Shown: in pieces, positions 21,291-29,628 of the stretch
Layout: each line of letters begins with the position of its first letter
Position numbering within the stretch: position 1 is the stretch's first letter
NCBI GenBank assembly: GCA_009919175.1
Contig: RGCL01000027.1
Span: forward strand, 1-33,600
Source: Betaproteobacteria bacterium
Lineage (GTDB): Bacteria > Pseudomonadota > Gammaproteobacteria > Burkholderiales > Burkholderiaceae_C
DNA length: 33,600 nt
Reading direction: 5' to 3'
Translations under genes and position numbers: made by a program
Notes under the pieces: generated by a model
The model's input: the letters and a program-made list of their open reading frames with translations, nothing else
The model's database searches: none
Told to the model about the DNA's origin: nothing

Positions 21291-21339
21291 GGCGTAATGC
21301 CCCTTAACTTTTTATTTTTCGCTTCAAGGCGTTTTAGTC

Positions 21340-22221
21340 ATGAAATTTGAACCCCGTTCACCCCAATCTGGTCCCATTCACCGCGCCAAAGAGCACGCGC
21401 CCCATCATGGCCACCATGCCCGCCAGGGTTCATGCATGGCCCTGGTCGATGCGCATTACTTCACCTGGTTGCTCAAGCAAGGTGCCGCTGAAGACACCAG
21501 CCTTGAGGGCTTGCAGCGCCAGATGCTGCCTGCTGTGCTGGGCTCGGCTCTGAAGCAGGCGCACCTGTCGTTGGACATCCGCCGCATCTATTGGTATGGC
21601 GAGGCCAATGACCACCAGTACCCCAACGACCAGATCGCGCGCTGGACGAGCACCGAGACCTCTGAAGATGTGTTCCATGCGCTGAGCGCCGACATTCGCC
21701 GCCTGGCCGAGCGTCAGGCCTGCGAGCACCTGCTCATTGCCAGCGATGACGAGCGCCTGCGCGCTGTGATGGACGAGGCCCAGCTCTATGGTCTGAGCGT
21801 CTACCTGCTGGCCGATGAAAGTGCACGCCACATTGACCAACTCGAGCAGGAAGACCCTGCCTGGTGCCAACTGCTGGCCCAGGCCGACCGCCGTGTGTTC
21901 TTGCATCCCATGGCCCTCAAGGACTTGACCCAGCCGCGCACCCCGCACGTGGCCACCCCCGCGAGCCTGGATCAGTCGCGCGCCAAGATGCAGGAAGTGG
22001 TGGACTTTTGGTGGGACGAGGAACCCGATGACCTGCGCGAAGACTTGCGCGAAGAGTTGTCAGGCAGCCAGGGCATCCCCCAGGAAGTCGACCGCCATTT
22101 GCTGCTGCGTGTGCGCCGTGTGCTCGACAGGCCGCTCAATTTCTCCGAGAAAAAACTCCTGCGCGAAATCGTTCGCAACAAGGTGCTGGGAGGCCCGGCC
22201 ATCGCTGAATCCGAGGGTTGA
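21340..22221 (+). CDS. NYN/PIN-like domain protein
   Basis: The 293-residue product resembles the NYN (LabA/DUF88) branch of PIN-like nucleases. It has an N-terminal strand with an acidic residue ([13 protein letters not shown], about 33-45), a middle [14 protein letters not shown] segment, and the [28 protein letters not shown] block (about 131-158), where NYN proteins carry their second acidic site. The usual DGxN motif reads VDAHY, so catalytic ability is uncertain. The C-terminal 80 residues are charged and helical ([18 protein letters not shown]) with no domain I recognise. AAGGCG precedes the ATG. It ends 2 bases before argB and may be cotranscribed with argB and slmA. Confidence 0.65.
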   Translation: MKFEPRSPQSGPIHRAKEHAPHHGHHARQGSCMALVDAHYFTWLLKQGAAEDTSLEGLQRQMLPAVLGSALKQAHLSLDIRRIYWYGEANDHQYPNDQIARWTSTETSEDVFHALSADIRRLAERQACEHLLIASDDERLRAVMDEAQLYGLSVYLLADESARHIDQLEQEDPAWCQLLAQADRRVFLHPMALKDLTQPRTPHVATPASLDQSRAKMQEVVDFWWDEEPDDLREDLREELSGSQGIPQEVDRHLLLRVRRVLDRPLNFSEKKLLREIVRNKVLGGPAIAESEG

Positions 22222-22223
22222 GC

Positions 22224-23111
22224 ATGACAGCCGCCTCGATTTCGCCACAGGACCAGGCCGATCTGCTGGCCAGGGCATTGCCCTACATCCGCCGCTTTCA
22301 CGGCAAGACCCTGGTCATCAAGTACGGCGGCAACGCCATGACCGACCCGGTCTTGCAGCAAGCCTTTGCCGAGGATGTGGTCTTGCTCAAGCTCGTGGGC
22401 ATGAACCCCGTTGTGGTCCACGGGGGGGGGCCGCAAATCGAAGGCCTCTTGCAGAGACTGGGTAAAAAAGGCGAATTCATCCAGGGCATGCGTGTGACCG
22501 ATCCCGAGACCATGGAAGTGGTCGAGTGGGTGCTGGCCGGCGAGGTGCAGCAAGACATCGTGGGCCTCATCAACCGCGCGGGCGGCAAGGCCGTGGGCCT
22601 CACCGGCCGTGATGGGGGGCTCATCCGTGCCAAAAAACTCAAGCTGGTTGACCCCAACGACCCCAACACCGTTCACGACGTGGGCCAGGTGGGCGACATC
22701 ACTGCCATCGATCCCAGTGTGGTCAAGGCCTTGCAGGACGACGCCTTCATTCCGGTGGTGAGCCCCATTGGTTTTGGCGAGCACAACGAGTCCTACAACA
22801 TCAACGCCGACGTGGTGGCCGCCAAGCTCGCCACCGTCTTGCAAGCCGAGAAGCTGCTCATGCTCACCAACATCCGCGGTGTGCTGGACAAGGACGGCAA
22901 CCTCCTCACCGAGCTCACCCCCCGGCGCATCGACGAACTCTGTGCCGACGGCACCATCAGCGGCGGCATGATCCCCAAGATCGCCGGTGCGCTCGATGCG
23001 GCCAAGAGCGGCGTGAATGCCGTGCACATCATTGACGGACGTGTCCCGCATGCCATGTTGCTCGAAATCTTGTCAGATCAGGCATTCGGGACCATGATTC
23101 GTTCCCATTGA
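22224..23111 (+). CDS. argB: Acetylglutamate kinase
   Basis: ArgB phosphorylates N-acetylglutamate, the second step of arginine biosynthesis. The 295-residue protein has the amino-acid-kinase motifs: KYGGNAM (about 34-40), [32 protein letters not shown], the [12 protein letters not shown] stretch and GGMIPKI. The N-terminal helix before the kinase core ([23 protein letters not shown]) is typical of arginine-sensitive hexameric enzymes, so feedback inhibition by arginine is plausible. I chose ATG 22224, with GAGGG about 6 bases upstream, over an in-frame TTG 6 bases earlier. No other arg genes are nearby. Confidence 0.97.
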   Translation: MTAASISPQDQADLLARALPYIRRFHGKTLVIKYGGNAMTDPVLQQAFAEDVVLLKLVGMNPVVVHGGGPQIEGLLQRLGKKGEFIQGMRVTDPETMEVVEWVLAGEVQQDIVGLINRAGGKAVGLTGRDGGLIRAKKLKLVDPNDPNTVHDVGQVGDITAIDPSVVKALQDDAFIPVVSPIGFGEHNESYNINADVVAAKLATVLQAEKLLMLTNIRGVLDKDGNLLTELTPRRIDELCADGTISGGMIPKIAGALDAAKSGVNAVHIIDGRVPHAMLLEILSDQAFGTMIRSH

Positions 23112-23139
23112 TACGACCCCACTTCGAGGAGGCTCGCGC

Positions 23140-23763
23140 ATGGATGCATCTCAGTCCAAACCTGCCACACCTGCGCAGCCAGAGCCCACCCAGCGCCTCA
23201 AACGCGGCGAGCGCCGCATGCAGATCCTGCAAGTGCTGGCCAAGATGCTCGAGTCACCGCAGATTGAGCGCATCACCACTGCCACCTTGTCCGAGCATGT
23301 GGGGGTGAGCGAGGCGGCCTTGTATCGGCACTTTGCCAGCAAGGCCCAGATGTACGAAGGCCTCATCGAGTTCATCGAGCAAAGCGTCTTCACCCTCTAC
23401 AACCAGATTGCCCAGCGCCCCGAGCCGGCGCGCACGCGCGTGGCGCAAATGGTCCAGGTGCTGCTGCGCTTTGCCCAGCAAAACCCCGGCATGGTGCGCG
23501 TCATGGTGGGCGATGCGCTGGTGTTTGAGCACACGCGCTTGCAGCAGCGCATGGGGCAATTTTTCGAGCGCGTGGAGTCCAGCCTCAAGCAGGTGCTGCG
23601 CGACGAGGCCACCGATTCCATCAGCCCCGGCGCCGATGCCGCAGTCCGTGCGGGCGTGATCACCGCCTGGATGCAAGGCCGCCTGCAACGCTATGCCCGC
23701 TCGGGCTTTCGTCGATTGCCCACCGAACAGCTCGACGACGCGCTGGGCCTCTTGCTCGCCTGA
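23140..23763 (+). CDS. slmA: Nucleoid occlusion factor SlmA (TetR family)
   Basis: SlmA binds DNA sites across the chromosome and blocks FtsZ assembly over unsegregated DNA. The 207-residue product aligns along its length with E. coli SlmA: RRMQILQVLAKMLESPQIERITTATLS, the recognition segment VGVSEAALYRHFASKAQMYEGLIEFIE, NPGMVRVMVGDALVFEHTRLQQR and FFERVESSLKQVLR. The first 20 residues are a Pro-rich extension. A strong Shine-Dalgarno (GAGGAGG) precedes the ATG. It follows argB by 28 bases, an arrangement common in this group. Confidence 0.9.
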   Translation: MDASQSKPATPAQPEPTQRLKRGERRMQILQVLAKMLESPQIERITTATLSEHVGVSEAALYRHFASKAQMYEGLIEFIEQSVFTLYNQIAQRPEPARTRVAQMVQVLLRFAQQNPGMVRVMVGDALVFEHTRLQQRMGQFFERVESSLKQVLRDEATDSISPGADAAVRAGVITAWMQGRLQRYARSGFRRLPTEQLDDALGLLLA

Positions 23764-23881
23764 GCCTGACCAGGGCCAGCCCAGGCTTGGGCGGTCGATT
23801 CCCCCTGACTTGAGCCTGCGCTGGCCGCAACCCAGGCCAGAGCCCTGTTGCCGCTGGGGTTTTCAACAAAATCCACAAAAA

Positions 23882-23893
23882 GAACGATCGTTC
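23882..23893. promoter_or_regulatory. 12-bp palindromic operator upstream of the acyl-CoA dehydrogenase
   Basis: GAACGATCGTTC is a perfect palindrome directly before a TATGAT -10-like box, about 40 bases before the start codon. It would fall inside the -35/-10 spacer, a repressor position. CG-centred arms of this kind are typical of TetR-family regulators of fatty-acid genes; the specific protein is unknown. Confidence 0.6.
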
Positions 23894-23896
23894 AAT

Positions 23897-23902
23897 TATG
23901 AT
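23897..23902 (+). promoter_or_regulatory. Possible -10 box of the acyl-CoA dehydrogenase gene
   Basis: TATGAT, one mismatch from consensus, lies 3 bases after the GAACGATCGTTC palindrome and 30 bases before the ATG. The -35 is not clear (CACAAA at 17-base spacing). Confidence 0.45.
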
Positions 23903-23932
23903 CGCGCCCCAGACCTCATCCAGGAGCGCGTC

Positions 23933-25729
23933 ATGCCCCACTACCAACCCCCTTTGCGCGACATGCACTTTGTGCTGCACGAATTGCATGGCGCTGTGTC
24001 CCAGCTCAAAGCCCTGCCTGCCCATGCCGATCTGGATGAGGAGACCCTCAACGCCGTGCTCGAAGAGGGCGGCAAATTTGCGTCCGAGGTGTTGTTGCCG
24101 CTCAACCTGGTGGGCGACATCCAGGGCTGCAAGCTGGACCCCAAAACCCACGAGGTGACCACCCCCGACGGCTTCAAGGCCGCCTACGCCCAGTATGTGC
24201 AAGGAGGCTGGGCGGCTTTGTCGTGCGACCCGGCCTATGGCGGCCAAGGCTTGCCCTTTGTGCTCAACCAGTGCTTTTACGAAATGCTCAACGCCACCAA
24301 CCAGGCCTGGACCATGTACCCCGGCCTCTCGCATGGCGCCTACGAGTGCTTGCATGCCCACGGCACGCCCGAGCAAAAGCAGATCTACCTCAGCAAACTC
24401 ACCAGTGGCGAGTGGACGGGCACGATGTGCCTCACCGAGCCGCATTGCGGCACCGACCTGGGCATGCTGCGCACCAAGGCCGAGCCCTTGCCCGATGGCA
24501 GCTACGCCATCAGCGGACAAAAAATCTTCATCAGCGCGGGCGAGCACGACATGGCCGCCAACATCGTTCACCTGGTCTTGGCCCGTTTGCCCGATGCGCC
24601 AGCGGGCAGCAAAGGCATCAGCCTGTTTGTCGTGCCCAAGTTCAAGGTCAAGCCCGATGGCAGCCTGGGTGAGCGCAATGCCATCCATTGCGGTGGCCTC
24701 GAACACAAGATGGGCATTCATGGCAATGCCACCTGCCAGATGATCCTTGACGGTGCGGTGGGCACGCTGGTGGGCGAACCCAACAAAGGTCTGGCCGCCA
24801 TGTTTGTGATGATGAATGCCGCCCGACTGGGGGTGGGCAATCAGTCGCTGGGCCTCACCGAGGTGGCCTATCAGAACGCGCTGGCCTATGCCAAGGACCG
24901 CATCCAGTCGCGCAGCCTCAGCGGCCCCAAGGCCAAAGACAAACCCGCCGACCCCATCCTGGTTCACCCCGATGTGCGGCGCATGCTGCTCACCGCCAAG
25001 GCGTATGCCGAAGGGGGGCGTGCCCTGGCCACGCATTGCGCCTTGCTCATCGACAAAGAGCTGCACCATCCCGACGACAACGTCCGCAAAGAGAGCGCCG
25101 AGATGGTGGCCTTGCTCACCCCCATCATCAAGGCCTTCATCACCGACAACGGCTTTGCAGCCACCAACGCCTGCTTGCAAGTCTTTGGCGGCCATGGCTA
25201 CATCCGCGAATGGGGCATGGAGCAGCATGTGCGCGATGCGCGCATCAACCTGATCTATGAAGGCACCAACACCATCCAAAGCCTGGACTTGCTGGGTCGC
25301 AAGGTGCTGGGCAACCAGGGCGCAACCCTGCGCAAATTTGGCAAGCTGGTGGCCGCTCTGGTGCAGGAGTGTGCCACCGATGCCGCCATGGCGCCCTACA
25401 TCAAGCCCTTGGCCATGTTGGGTGAGCAGCTCACGCAACTCACCACGGAGCTGGGCCTCAAGGCCATGCAAAACCCCGACGAAGTGGGTGCGGCAGCCGT
25501 GGACTATCTGCGCCTGGTCGGGCACCTGGTCATGGCTTATTTCTGGGCACGCATGGCGCAAGTGGCCTTGCGCACGGTGGCCTCGGGCAGCACCGACAGC
25601 TTTTATGCCAACAAGCTGCAAACCGCCCGTTTCTACTTTGCCCAGCTCTTTCCCGAGACGGCCACCCTGATGCAACGCATTCGCGCGGGCAGTGATTCGC
25701 TCATGGACACGCAGGCGGCGCTGGCCTGA
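23933..25729 (+). CDS. Acyl-CoA dehydrogenase (long, C-terminal-extended type)
   Basis: This FAD enzyme makes the trans-2-enoyl-CoA in beta-oxidation or a related acyl-CoA pathway. The 598-residue protein is of the longer class, with an N-terminal extra segment (MPHYQPPLRDMHFVLHEL) and a C-terminal domain beyond the core (PF12806 type), shared with DmdC-like methylmercaptopropionyl-CoA dehydrogenases. The FAD-site motif MCLTEPHCGTDLG and the catalytic-base region INLIYEGTNTIQSLDLLGRK, with Glu in YEGTN, are present. The chain length it uses cannot be told. I chose ATG 23933 because AGGAG lies 7 bases before it; the upstream open frame crosses the promoter region. In other Burkholderiales such genes lead a fad operon, but here it stands alone, with a convergent gene 10 bases after it. 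Confidence 0.93.
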   Translation: MPHYQPPLRDMHFVLHELHGAVSQLKALPAHADLDEETLNAVLEEGGKFASEVLLPLNLVGDIQGCKLDPKTHEVTTPDGFKAAYAQYVQGGWAALSCDPAYGGQGLPFVLNQCFYEMLNATNQAWTMYPGLSHGAYECLHAHGTPEQKQIYLSKLTSGEWTGTMCLTEPHCGTDLGMLRTKAEPLPDGSYAISGQKIFISAGEHDMAANIVHLVLARLPDAPAGSKGISLFVVPKFKVKPDGSLGERNAIHCGGLEHKMGIHGNATCQMILDGAVGTLVGEPNKGLAAMFVMMNAARLGVGNQSLGLTEVAYQNALAYAKDRIQSRSLSGPKAKDKPADPILVHPDVRRMLLTAKAYAEGGRALATHCALLIDKELHHPDDNVRKESAEMVALLTPIIKAFITDNGFAATNACLQVFGGHGYIREWGMEQHVRDARINLIYEGTNTIQSLDLLGRKVLGNQGATLRKFGKLVAALVQECATDAAMAPYIKPLAMLGEQLTQLTTELGLKAMQNPDEVGAAAVDYLRLVGHLVMAYFWARMAQVALRTVASGSTDSFYANKLQTARFYFAQLFPETATLMQRIRAGSDSLMDTQAALA

Positions 25730-25739
25730 CGCAGTTGAC

Positions 25740-26996
25740 TCAGCTTGGCCGGCTCGCCCCGGCTGATGCGGGCTTGGCCGGGTCAGCCCAGTTCTCATTG
25801 GGCACCAGCGCATACCAATCGTCGCGGTCAGGGTCGCGGTCGTAAGGGTAGCCGCCCAGGCGCTTGAATTCCTCGGCGTAGTGGGCGACGCGGTCGCGGT
25901 CGAGCTTGACGCCAAGACCCGGTGCCGTGGGCACAGCAATCGCACCCTTCACATACGGCATGAGGCCGCCTTCGATGATGTCATCGGCCAAGTGGTGATA
26001 GTGGGCATCGGCCTTGAAGGCCAGGTTGGGCAAGACCGCACCCATGTGCAACATGGTCGCGAGCTGAATGCCCAATTCACCCGAGGAATGCACCGCAATG
26101 CCCAGTTGGAAGGTCTCGCACACGCCGGCGGCCTTGATGCACGGGCGAATGCCTCCCCAAAACGTGGTGTCCAGCAAGATCACATCCACGGCCGGGTCGC
26201 GCACGTTGGTGGCGAGTTGTTCAAAGTTGATCACCACCGTGTTGGTCGACAAAGGAATGTTCACCTTCTCGCGCACGCGTCGCATGCCGTTGAGCCCCCA
26301 GGTGGGATCTTCAAAGTAGTCGTTGTTCAAGTCTTCAATGGCATGACCAAAGCGGATCGCCTGCTCCACGCTCAGCACCGAATTGGGGTCGTAGCGCACC
26401 GAGTCGCTGCCCACGGCCTTGGCCATGGCGCGAAAGGCCTCGAGTTCAAAGTCGGGGTGGAACACGCCGCCTTTGAGCTTATGGGTGGAAAAGCCGTGCT
26501 TGGCCTTCACGGCCAGGGCTTCGTCCACGAGTTGCTCCACCGTTCGCACTTCACCCTGGCCTTGGGTGTTGGGGTGCCTGAAAAACAGGTAACTGGCAAA
26601 GGGCACGGTGTCGCGCACCTGGCCGCCGAGCAAGTCGCACACAGGCACGCCCAAAAACTGACCCATGATGTCCAGGCACGCAAATTCGATGGCCGCATGC
26701 AGTTGCGTGCGGTTGTTGTAGAGGCTGGCCGTGGGGTTGCAGATCTTGAAGCGCAGGGCTTCGAGCTCCATGGGGTTGTGGCCTTGGAGGTAGCGGGTGA
26801 GGCCACGGATCGAGGCCTCGGCACTTTCGCCACCGCCTCCCATTTCACCCAGACCCACCAAACCCACATCGGTGTGGACTTCGACGATGGTGCGAACAAA
26901 GCGACCCCAGTGCGCACCATTGGCATGGCGCAGCGGCGCGAGCAGGGGCACGCTCACACTGGTGGCGCGGATGTCGGTGATGCGGGGAGGCTTCAT
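25740..26996 (-). CDS. Glucarate dehydratase-like enolase superfamily enzyme
   Basis: The 418-residue product has an enolase-superfamily fold and follows the glucarate dehydratase pattern. The KxK pair is K173 and K175 (HKLKGG), metal ligands are D203 (RYDPN), E229 (YFEDP) and N252 (STNTV), and the His-Asp dyad is H303 (AVHSSGE) with D276 (LLDTTFW). Glucarate dehydratases abstract a proton next to the carboxylate of D-glucarate or L-idarate to give 5-keto-4-deoxyglucarate. E. coli GudD reads HSNNHFD where this protein reads HSSGELG, so the substrate may differ. I chose ATG 26996; the TTG two codons upstream is unlikely. It is the last gene of the leftward sugar-acid operon, 16 bases after the Ldh2 gene. 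Confidence 0.85.
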   Translation of the reverse strand: MKPPRITDIRATSVSVPLLAPLRHANGAHWGRFVRTIVEVHTDVGLVGLGEMGGGGESAEASIRGLTRYLQGHNPMELEALRFKICNPTASLYNNRTQLHAAIEFACLDIMGQFLGVPVCDLLGGQVRDTVPFASYLFFRHPNTQGQGEVRTVEQLVDEALAVKAKHGFSTHKLKGGVFHPDFELEAFRAMAKAVGSDSVRYDPNSVLSVEQAIRFGHAIEDLNNDYFEDPTWGLNGMRRVREKVNIPLSTNTVVINFEQLATNVRDPAVDVILLDTTFWGGIRPCIKAAGVCETFQLGIAVHSSGELGIQLATMLHMGAVLPNLAFKADAHYHHLADDIIEGGLMPYVKGAIAVPTAPGLGVKLDRDRVAHYAEEFKRLGGYPYDRDPDRDDWYALVPNENWADPAKPASAGASRPS

Positions 26997-27012
26997 GGTC
27001 AAGGCTCAGGCT

Positions 27013-28080
27013 TCAAAACACGTGGTGAACCCGCTGGGCTGCACCTTCAAGTTCAGCCCAGGTGGTGTCGTCGATGTCGATGCCGGCCTGCCCGCGAGCG
27101 GCCCGTGCGGCGCGCTCGGGCTCACCGGCGAGCAAGACGCCGTCGGTGCCCGGTGCGGGTGGACTTTGGCGCAGCCAGTCGACAAAGGCCAGGGCTTCAC
27201 TGGCAAACGAGGCCTGCGTGCCCAGCCGTGTGGGGTCAATCAGGATGGTGAGCATGCCGTTGAAGACGGCTCGGCGGGCATCGGGTTCCTGGTGCCAGGT
27301 GCCTGCGCCCGTGAGCGCGCCGCCCAGCAGCTCGCAAGCCACCGCCATGCCAAAGCCCTTGTGGTCACCAAAGGTCATGAGCGCGCCATAGCGTCCATTG
27401 GATTGCGGCACCACCACCACGCCGGGATCGGTGGTGGGGTGGCCGTGTTCGTCGATGAGGTAGCCCTCGGGGACGCGCCGCCCTTCGTTGTGGGCGACTC
27501 GCATCTTGCCCTGCGCCACGCGGCTGGTGGCGAAGTCCAGCACAAAGGGTTCGCGCACCGCATCACCTGACCCCAGCGGAATGCCGATGCAACAGGGGTT
27601 GGTGCCAAAGCGGCCATCACCCCCGTGATAGGGCGCCACCACCGGGCGGCTGAACACGCTCACAAAATGCAGCGACACCCAACCCTGGGCCACGGCCATT
27701 TCGGCAAAGTGGCCAATGCGCCCCAGGTGATGGGCATGGGCCAAAGCCATGATGCAGGCGCCATGCTGGCGCACGCGCTCAAAGGCCAGGTGCATGGCCT
27801 GCTCGCCCACCACTTGGCCGTACCCACCTTGGCCATCGAGCCCCAGCAGCATGCCGCTGTCGAGCTGCACACGCACCGAGGCGTTGGGTTGCAGACGGCC
27901 TTCGGCAATCGCGTCCACATAGCGCGGCGCCATGCCCACGCCGTGCGAGTCGTGGCCGCTGAGGTTGGCCAGCACCAGGTTGGCCGCCACGGTGTGGGCA
28001 CGCTCAGGGCTGGTGCCTGCGGCGACAAACATGGCGCTCACCCGCTGGGTGAGTTCGTCAGAGCGAATGCGGTGCGTCAT
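27013..28080 (-). CDS. Ldh2-family (malate/L-lactate/ureidoglycolate) NAD(P)-dependent oxidoreductase
   Basis: The 355-residue product belongs to the LDH2/MDH2 family, whose members include malate and ureidoglycolate dehydrogenases and E. coli YiaK, a 2,3-diketo-L-gulonate reductase. It has the GHDSHGV motif (42-48) with the catalytic His, the HAHHLGRIGHFAEMA helix (about 115-129), the GTNPCCIGIP loop and the GDHKGFGMAVACELL helix. The substrate is a 2-keto or 2-hydroxy acid; which one is unknown. ATG 28080 is preceded by GAGGG at 7 bases and lies 10 bases after the dehydratase stop, so it is cotranscribed. YiaK is also linked to a TRAP transporter, which supports a sugar-acid role. Confidence 0.88.
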   Translation of the reverse strand: MTHRIRSDELTQRVSAMFVAAGTSPERAHTVAANLVLANLSGHDSHGVGMAPRYVDAIAEGRLQPNASVRVQLDSGMLLGLDGQGGYGQVVGEQAMHLAFERVRQHGACIMALAHAHHLGRIGHFAEMAVAQGWVSLHFVSVFSRPVVAPYHGGDGRFGTNPCCIGIPLGSGDAVREPFVLDFATSRVAQGKMRVAHNEGRRVPEGYLIDEHGHPTTDPGVVVVPQSNGRYGALMTFGDHKGFGMAVACELLGGALTGAGTWHQEPDARRAVFNGMLTILIDPTRLGTQASFASEALAFVDWLRQSPPAPGTDGVLLAGEPERAARAARGQAGIDIDDTTWAELEGAAQRVHHVF

Positions 28081-28090
28081 GATCAAGCCC

Positions 28091-29617
28091 TCACATCACC
28101 GCGCCGAGTTGCCAGGGCACGAATTCGTTTTGACCATAGCCATGCTGCTCGCTCTTGCTGGGTTCGCCCGAGGCGCAACGCAGGATGTGCTCAAAAATGG
28201 CCTGGCCTTTTTCGGCAATGCTGCTGCCGTCATCGACGATGTCGCCGCAATTGATGTCCATGTCTTCGGTCTGGCGCTCCCACAAGGCAGTGTTGGTGGC
28301 CAGCTTGAGCGAGGGTGAGGGCGCGCAGCCATAAGCCGAGCCCCGCCCGGTGGTGAAGCAAATGAGGTTGGCGCCGCCTGCCACCTGGCCAGTCGCGCTC
28401 ACCGGGTCATAGCCTGGGGTGTCCATGTACACAAAGCCATGTGCGCTCACACGCTCGGCGTATTCATAAACCGCCACCAGGTTGGTGGTGCCGCCCTTGG
28501 CCACCGCACCCAGGGACTTTTCCAAGATGGTGGTGAGGCCGCCGGCCTTGTTGCCTGGCGAGGGGTTGTTGTTCATCTCGCCCTGATTGATGCGGGTGTA
28601 GTTCTCCCACCAGTGGATGCGGTCGATGAGCTTTTGCCCCACCTCGGGTGACACCGCACGGCGGGTGAGCAAATGCTCGGCGCCATAAATCTCGGGGGTC
28701 TCGCTGAGGATGGCCGTGCCGCCATGCGCCACCAGCAAATCCACCGCTGCGCCCAGCGCCGGGTTGGCGCTGATGCCCGAATAGCCGTCGGAGCCGCCGC
28801 ACTGCAATCCGATCACCAGGTGTTCGGCGCTGCACGGCACGCGTTGCACCGCATTGGCCTCGGGCAGCATGGATTCGATCAAGGCCACGCCCTTGGCCAC
28901 GGTCTTGGCCGTGCCCCCCGTGTCCTGGATGTTGAAGGCGTGCAGCTTGGTGCCTTGCTTGAGCTCGCTGTGCGCCAGCCAGGTGTTGATTTGGTTGGCC
29001 TCGCAACCCAGCCCCACGACCACGATGGCCGCAAAGTTGGCATGGGTGGCGTAGCCCGCGAGCGTGCGTTCGAGCACCTTCATGCCTTCGCCTTCCGTGT
29101 CCATGCCGCAGCCCGTGCCGTGGGTGATGGCCACCACGCCATCAACATTCGGATAGGCCGCCAGCGCCTGCGGGTTGTTGCGGCGCGAGAAATGGTCGGC
29201 AATCGCGCGCGCTGCGGTGGCCGAGCAGTTCACGCTCGAGAGCACGCCGATGTAGTTGCGCGTGGCCACACGCCCATCCGCCCGCACGATGCCTTGGAAG
29301 GTGGCGGTCTTGCGCTCGGGCGCGGGCTTGCGGTCGGCGCAAAAGGCATGGTCGCGCGCAAAGCCGCCCTTGTCCGGTCCCATGTCGAGGTTGTGCGTGT
29401 GCACATGCTCGCCCGCCTCGATGCGCTTGCTGGCAAACCCAATGATCTGGTTGTAGCGGCGCACGGCTTGGCCAGACTCGATGACGCGCATGGCCACCTT
29501 GTGCCCAGGCGGGATGAGGCCGCGCACGGCCACGCCCTCGATGGTGGTGCCGCTCATGAGTTGGGCGCGCGCGATGACCACATCATCGGCGGCGTGAAGA
29601 CGAATGAATGCTTGCAT
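28091..29617 (-). CDS. UxaA/GarD family sugar-acid dehydratase
   Basis: UxaA-family enzymes dehydrate altronate (UxaA) or galactarate (GarD). The 508-residue protein has an N-terminal SAF-type domain (about 5-80, IEAGEHVHTHNL) and a large C-terminal catalytic part. Shared motifs are YPNVDGVVAITHGTGCG, VVVGLGCEANQ, LQCGGSDGYSGISANPALG, NPSPGNKAGGLTTILEKSLG and TTGRGSAYG. The start MQAFIRLHAADDVVIA parallels E. coli UxaA (MQYIKIHALDNVAVA), so I chose ATG 29617; a GTG 36 bases upstream would overlap dctM. No good Shine-Dalgarno is visible. Motif detail (GGSDGYSG, PEIYGAEHLL) leans to UxaA over GarD, yet the full operon contains no uxaB or uxaC. The substrate is left open. Confidence 0.88.
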   Translation of the reverse strand: MQAFIRLHAADDVVIARAQLMSGTTIEGVAVRGLIPPGHKVAMRVIESGQAVRRYNQIIGFASKRIEAGEHVHTHNLDMGPDKGGFARDHAFCADRKPAPERKTATFQGIVRADGRVATRNYIGVLSSVNCSATAARAIADHFSRRNNPQALAAYPNVDGVVAITHGTGCGMDTEGEGMKVLERTLAGYATHANFAAIVVVGLGCEANQINTWLAHSELKQGTKLHAFNIQDTGGTAKTVAKGVALIESMLPEANAVQRVPCSAEHLVIGLQCGGSDGYSGISANPALGAAVDLLVAHGGTAILSETPEIYGAEHLLTRRAVSPEVGQKLIDRIHWWENYTRINQGEMNNNPSPGNKAGGLTTILEKSLGAVAKGGTTNLVAVYEYAERVSAHGFVYMDTPGYDPVSATGQVAGGANLICFTTGRGSAYGCAPSPSLKLATNTALWERQTEDMDINCGDIVDDGSSIAEKGQAIFEHILRCASGEPSKSEQHGYGQNEFVPWQLGAVM

Positions 29618-29628
29618 GGTCTTGGGGT

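Noticed and set aside
23140-23763. SlmA-like gene as a local TetR repressor of the adjacent acyl-CoA dehydrogenase
   Set aside because: Its full-length match to SlmA, including the FtsZ-regulating type C-terminal helices, favours nucleoid occlusion. The palindrome before the dehydrogenase therefore probably belongs to another regulator.
23821-23840. CTGGCC...GGCCAG stem as a terminator after slmA
   Set aside because: The stem has only 6 pairs with an 8-base loop and no T-run, which is not distinguishable from chance in GC-rich sequence.
23660-25945. A 761-codon open frame on the minus strand
   Set aside because: It is antisense to slmA's end, the acyl-CoA dehydrogenase and part of the enolase-type gene. 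No family motif is present, and it crosses the promoter region of the dehydrogenase.
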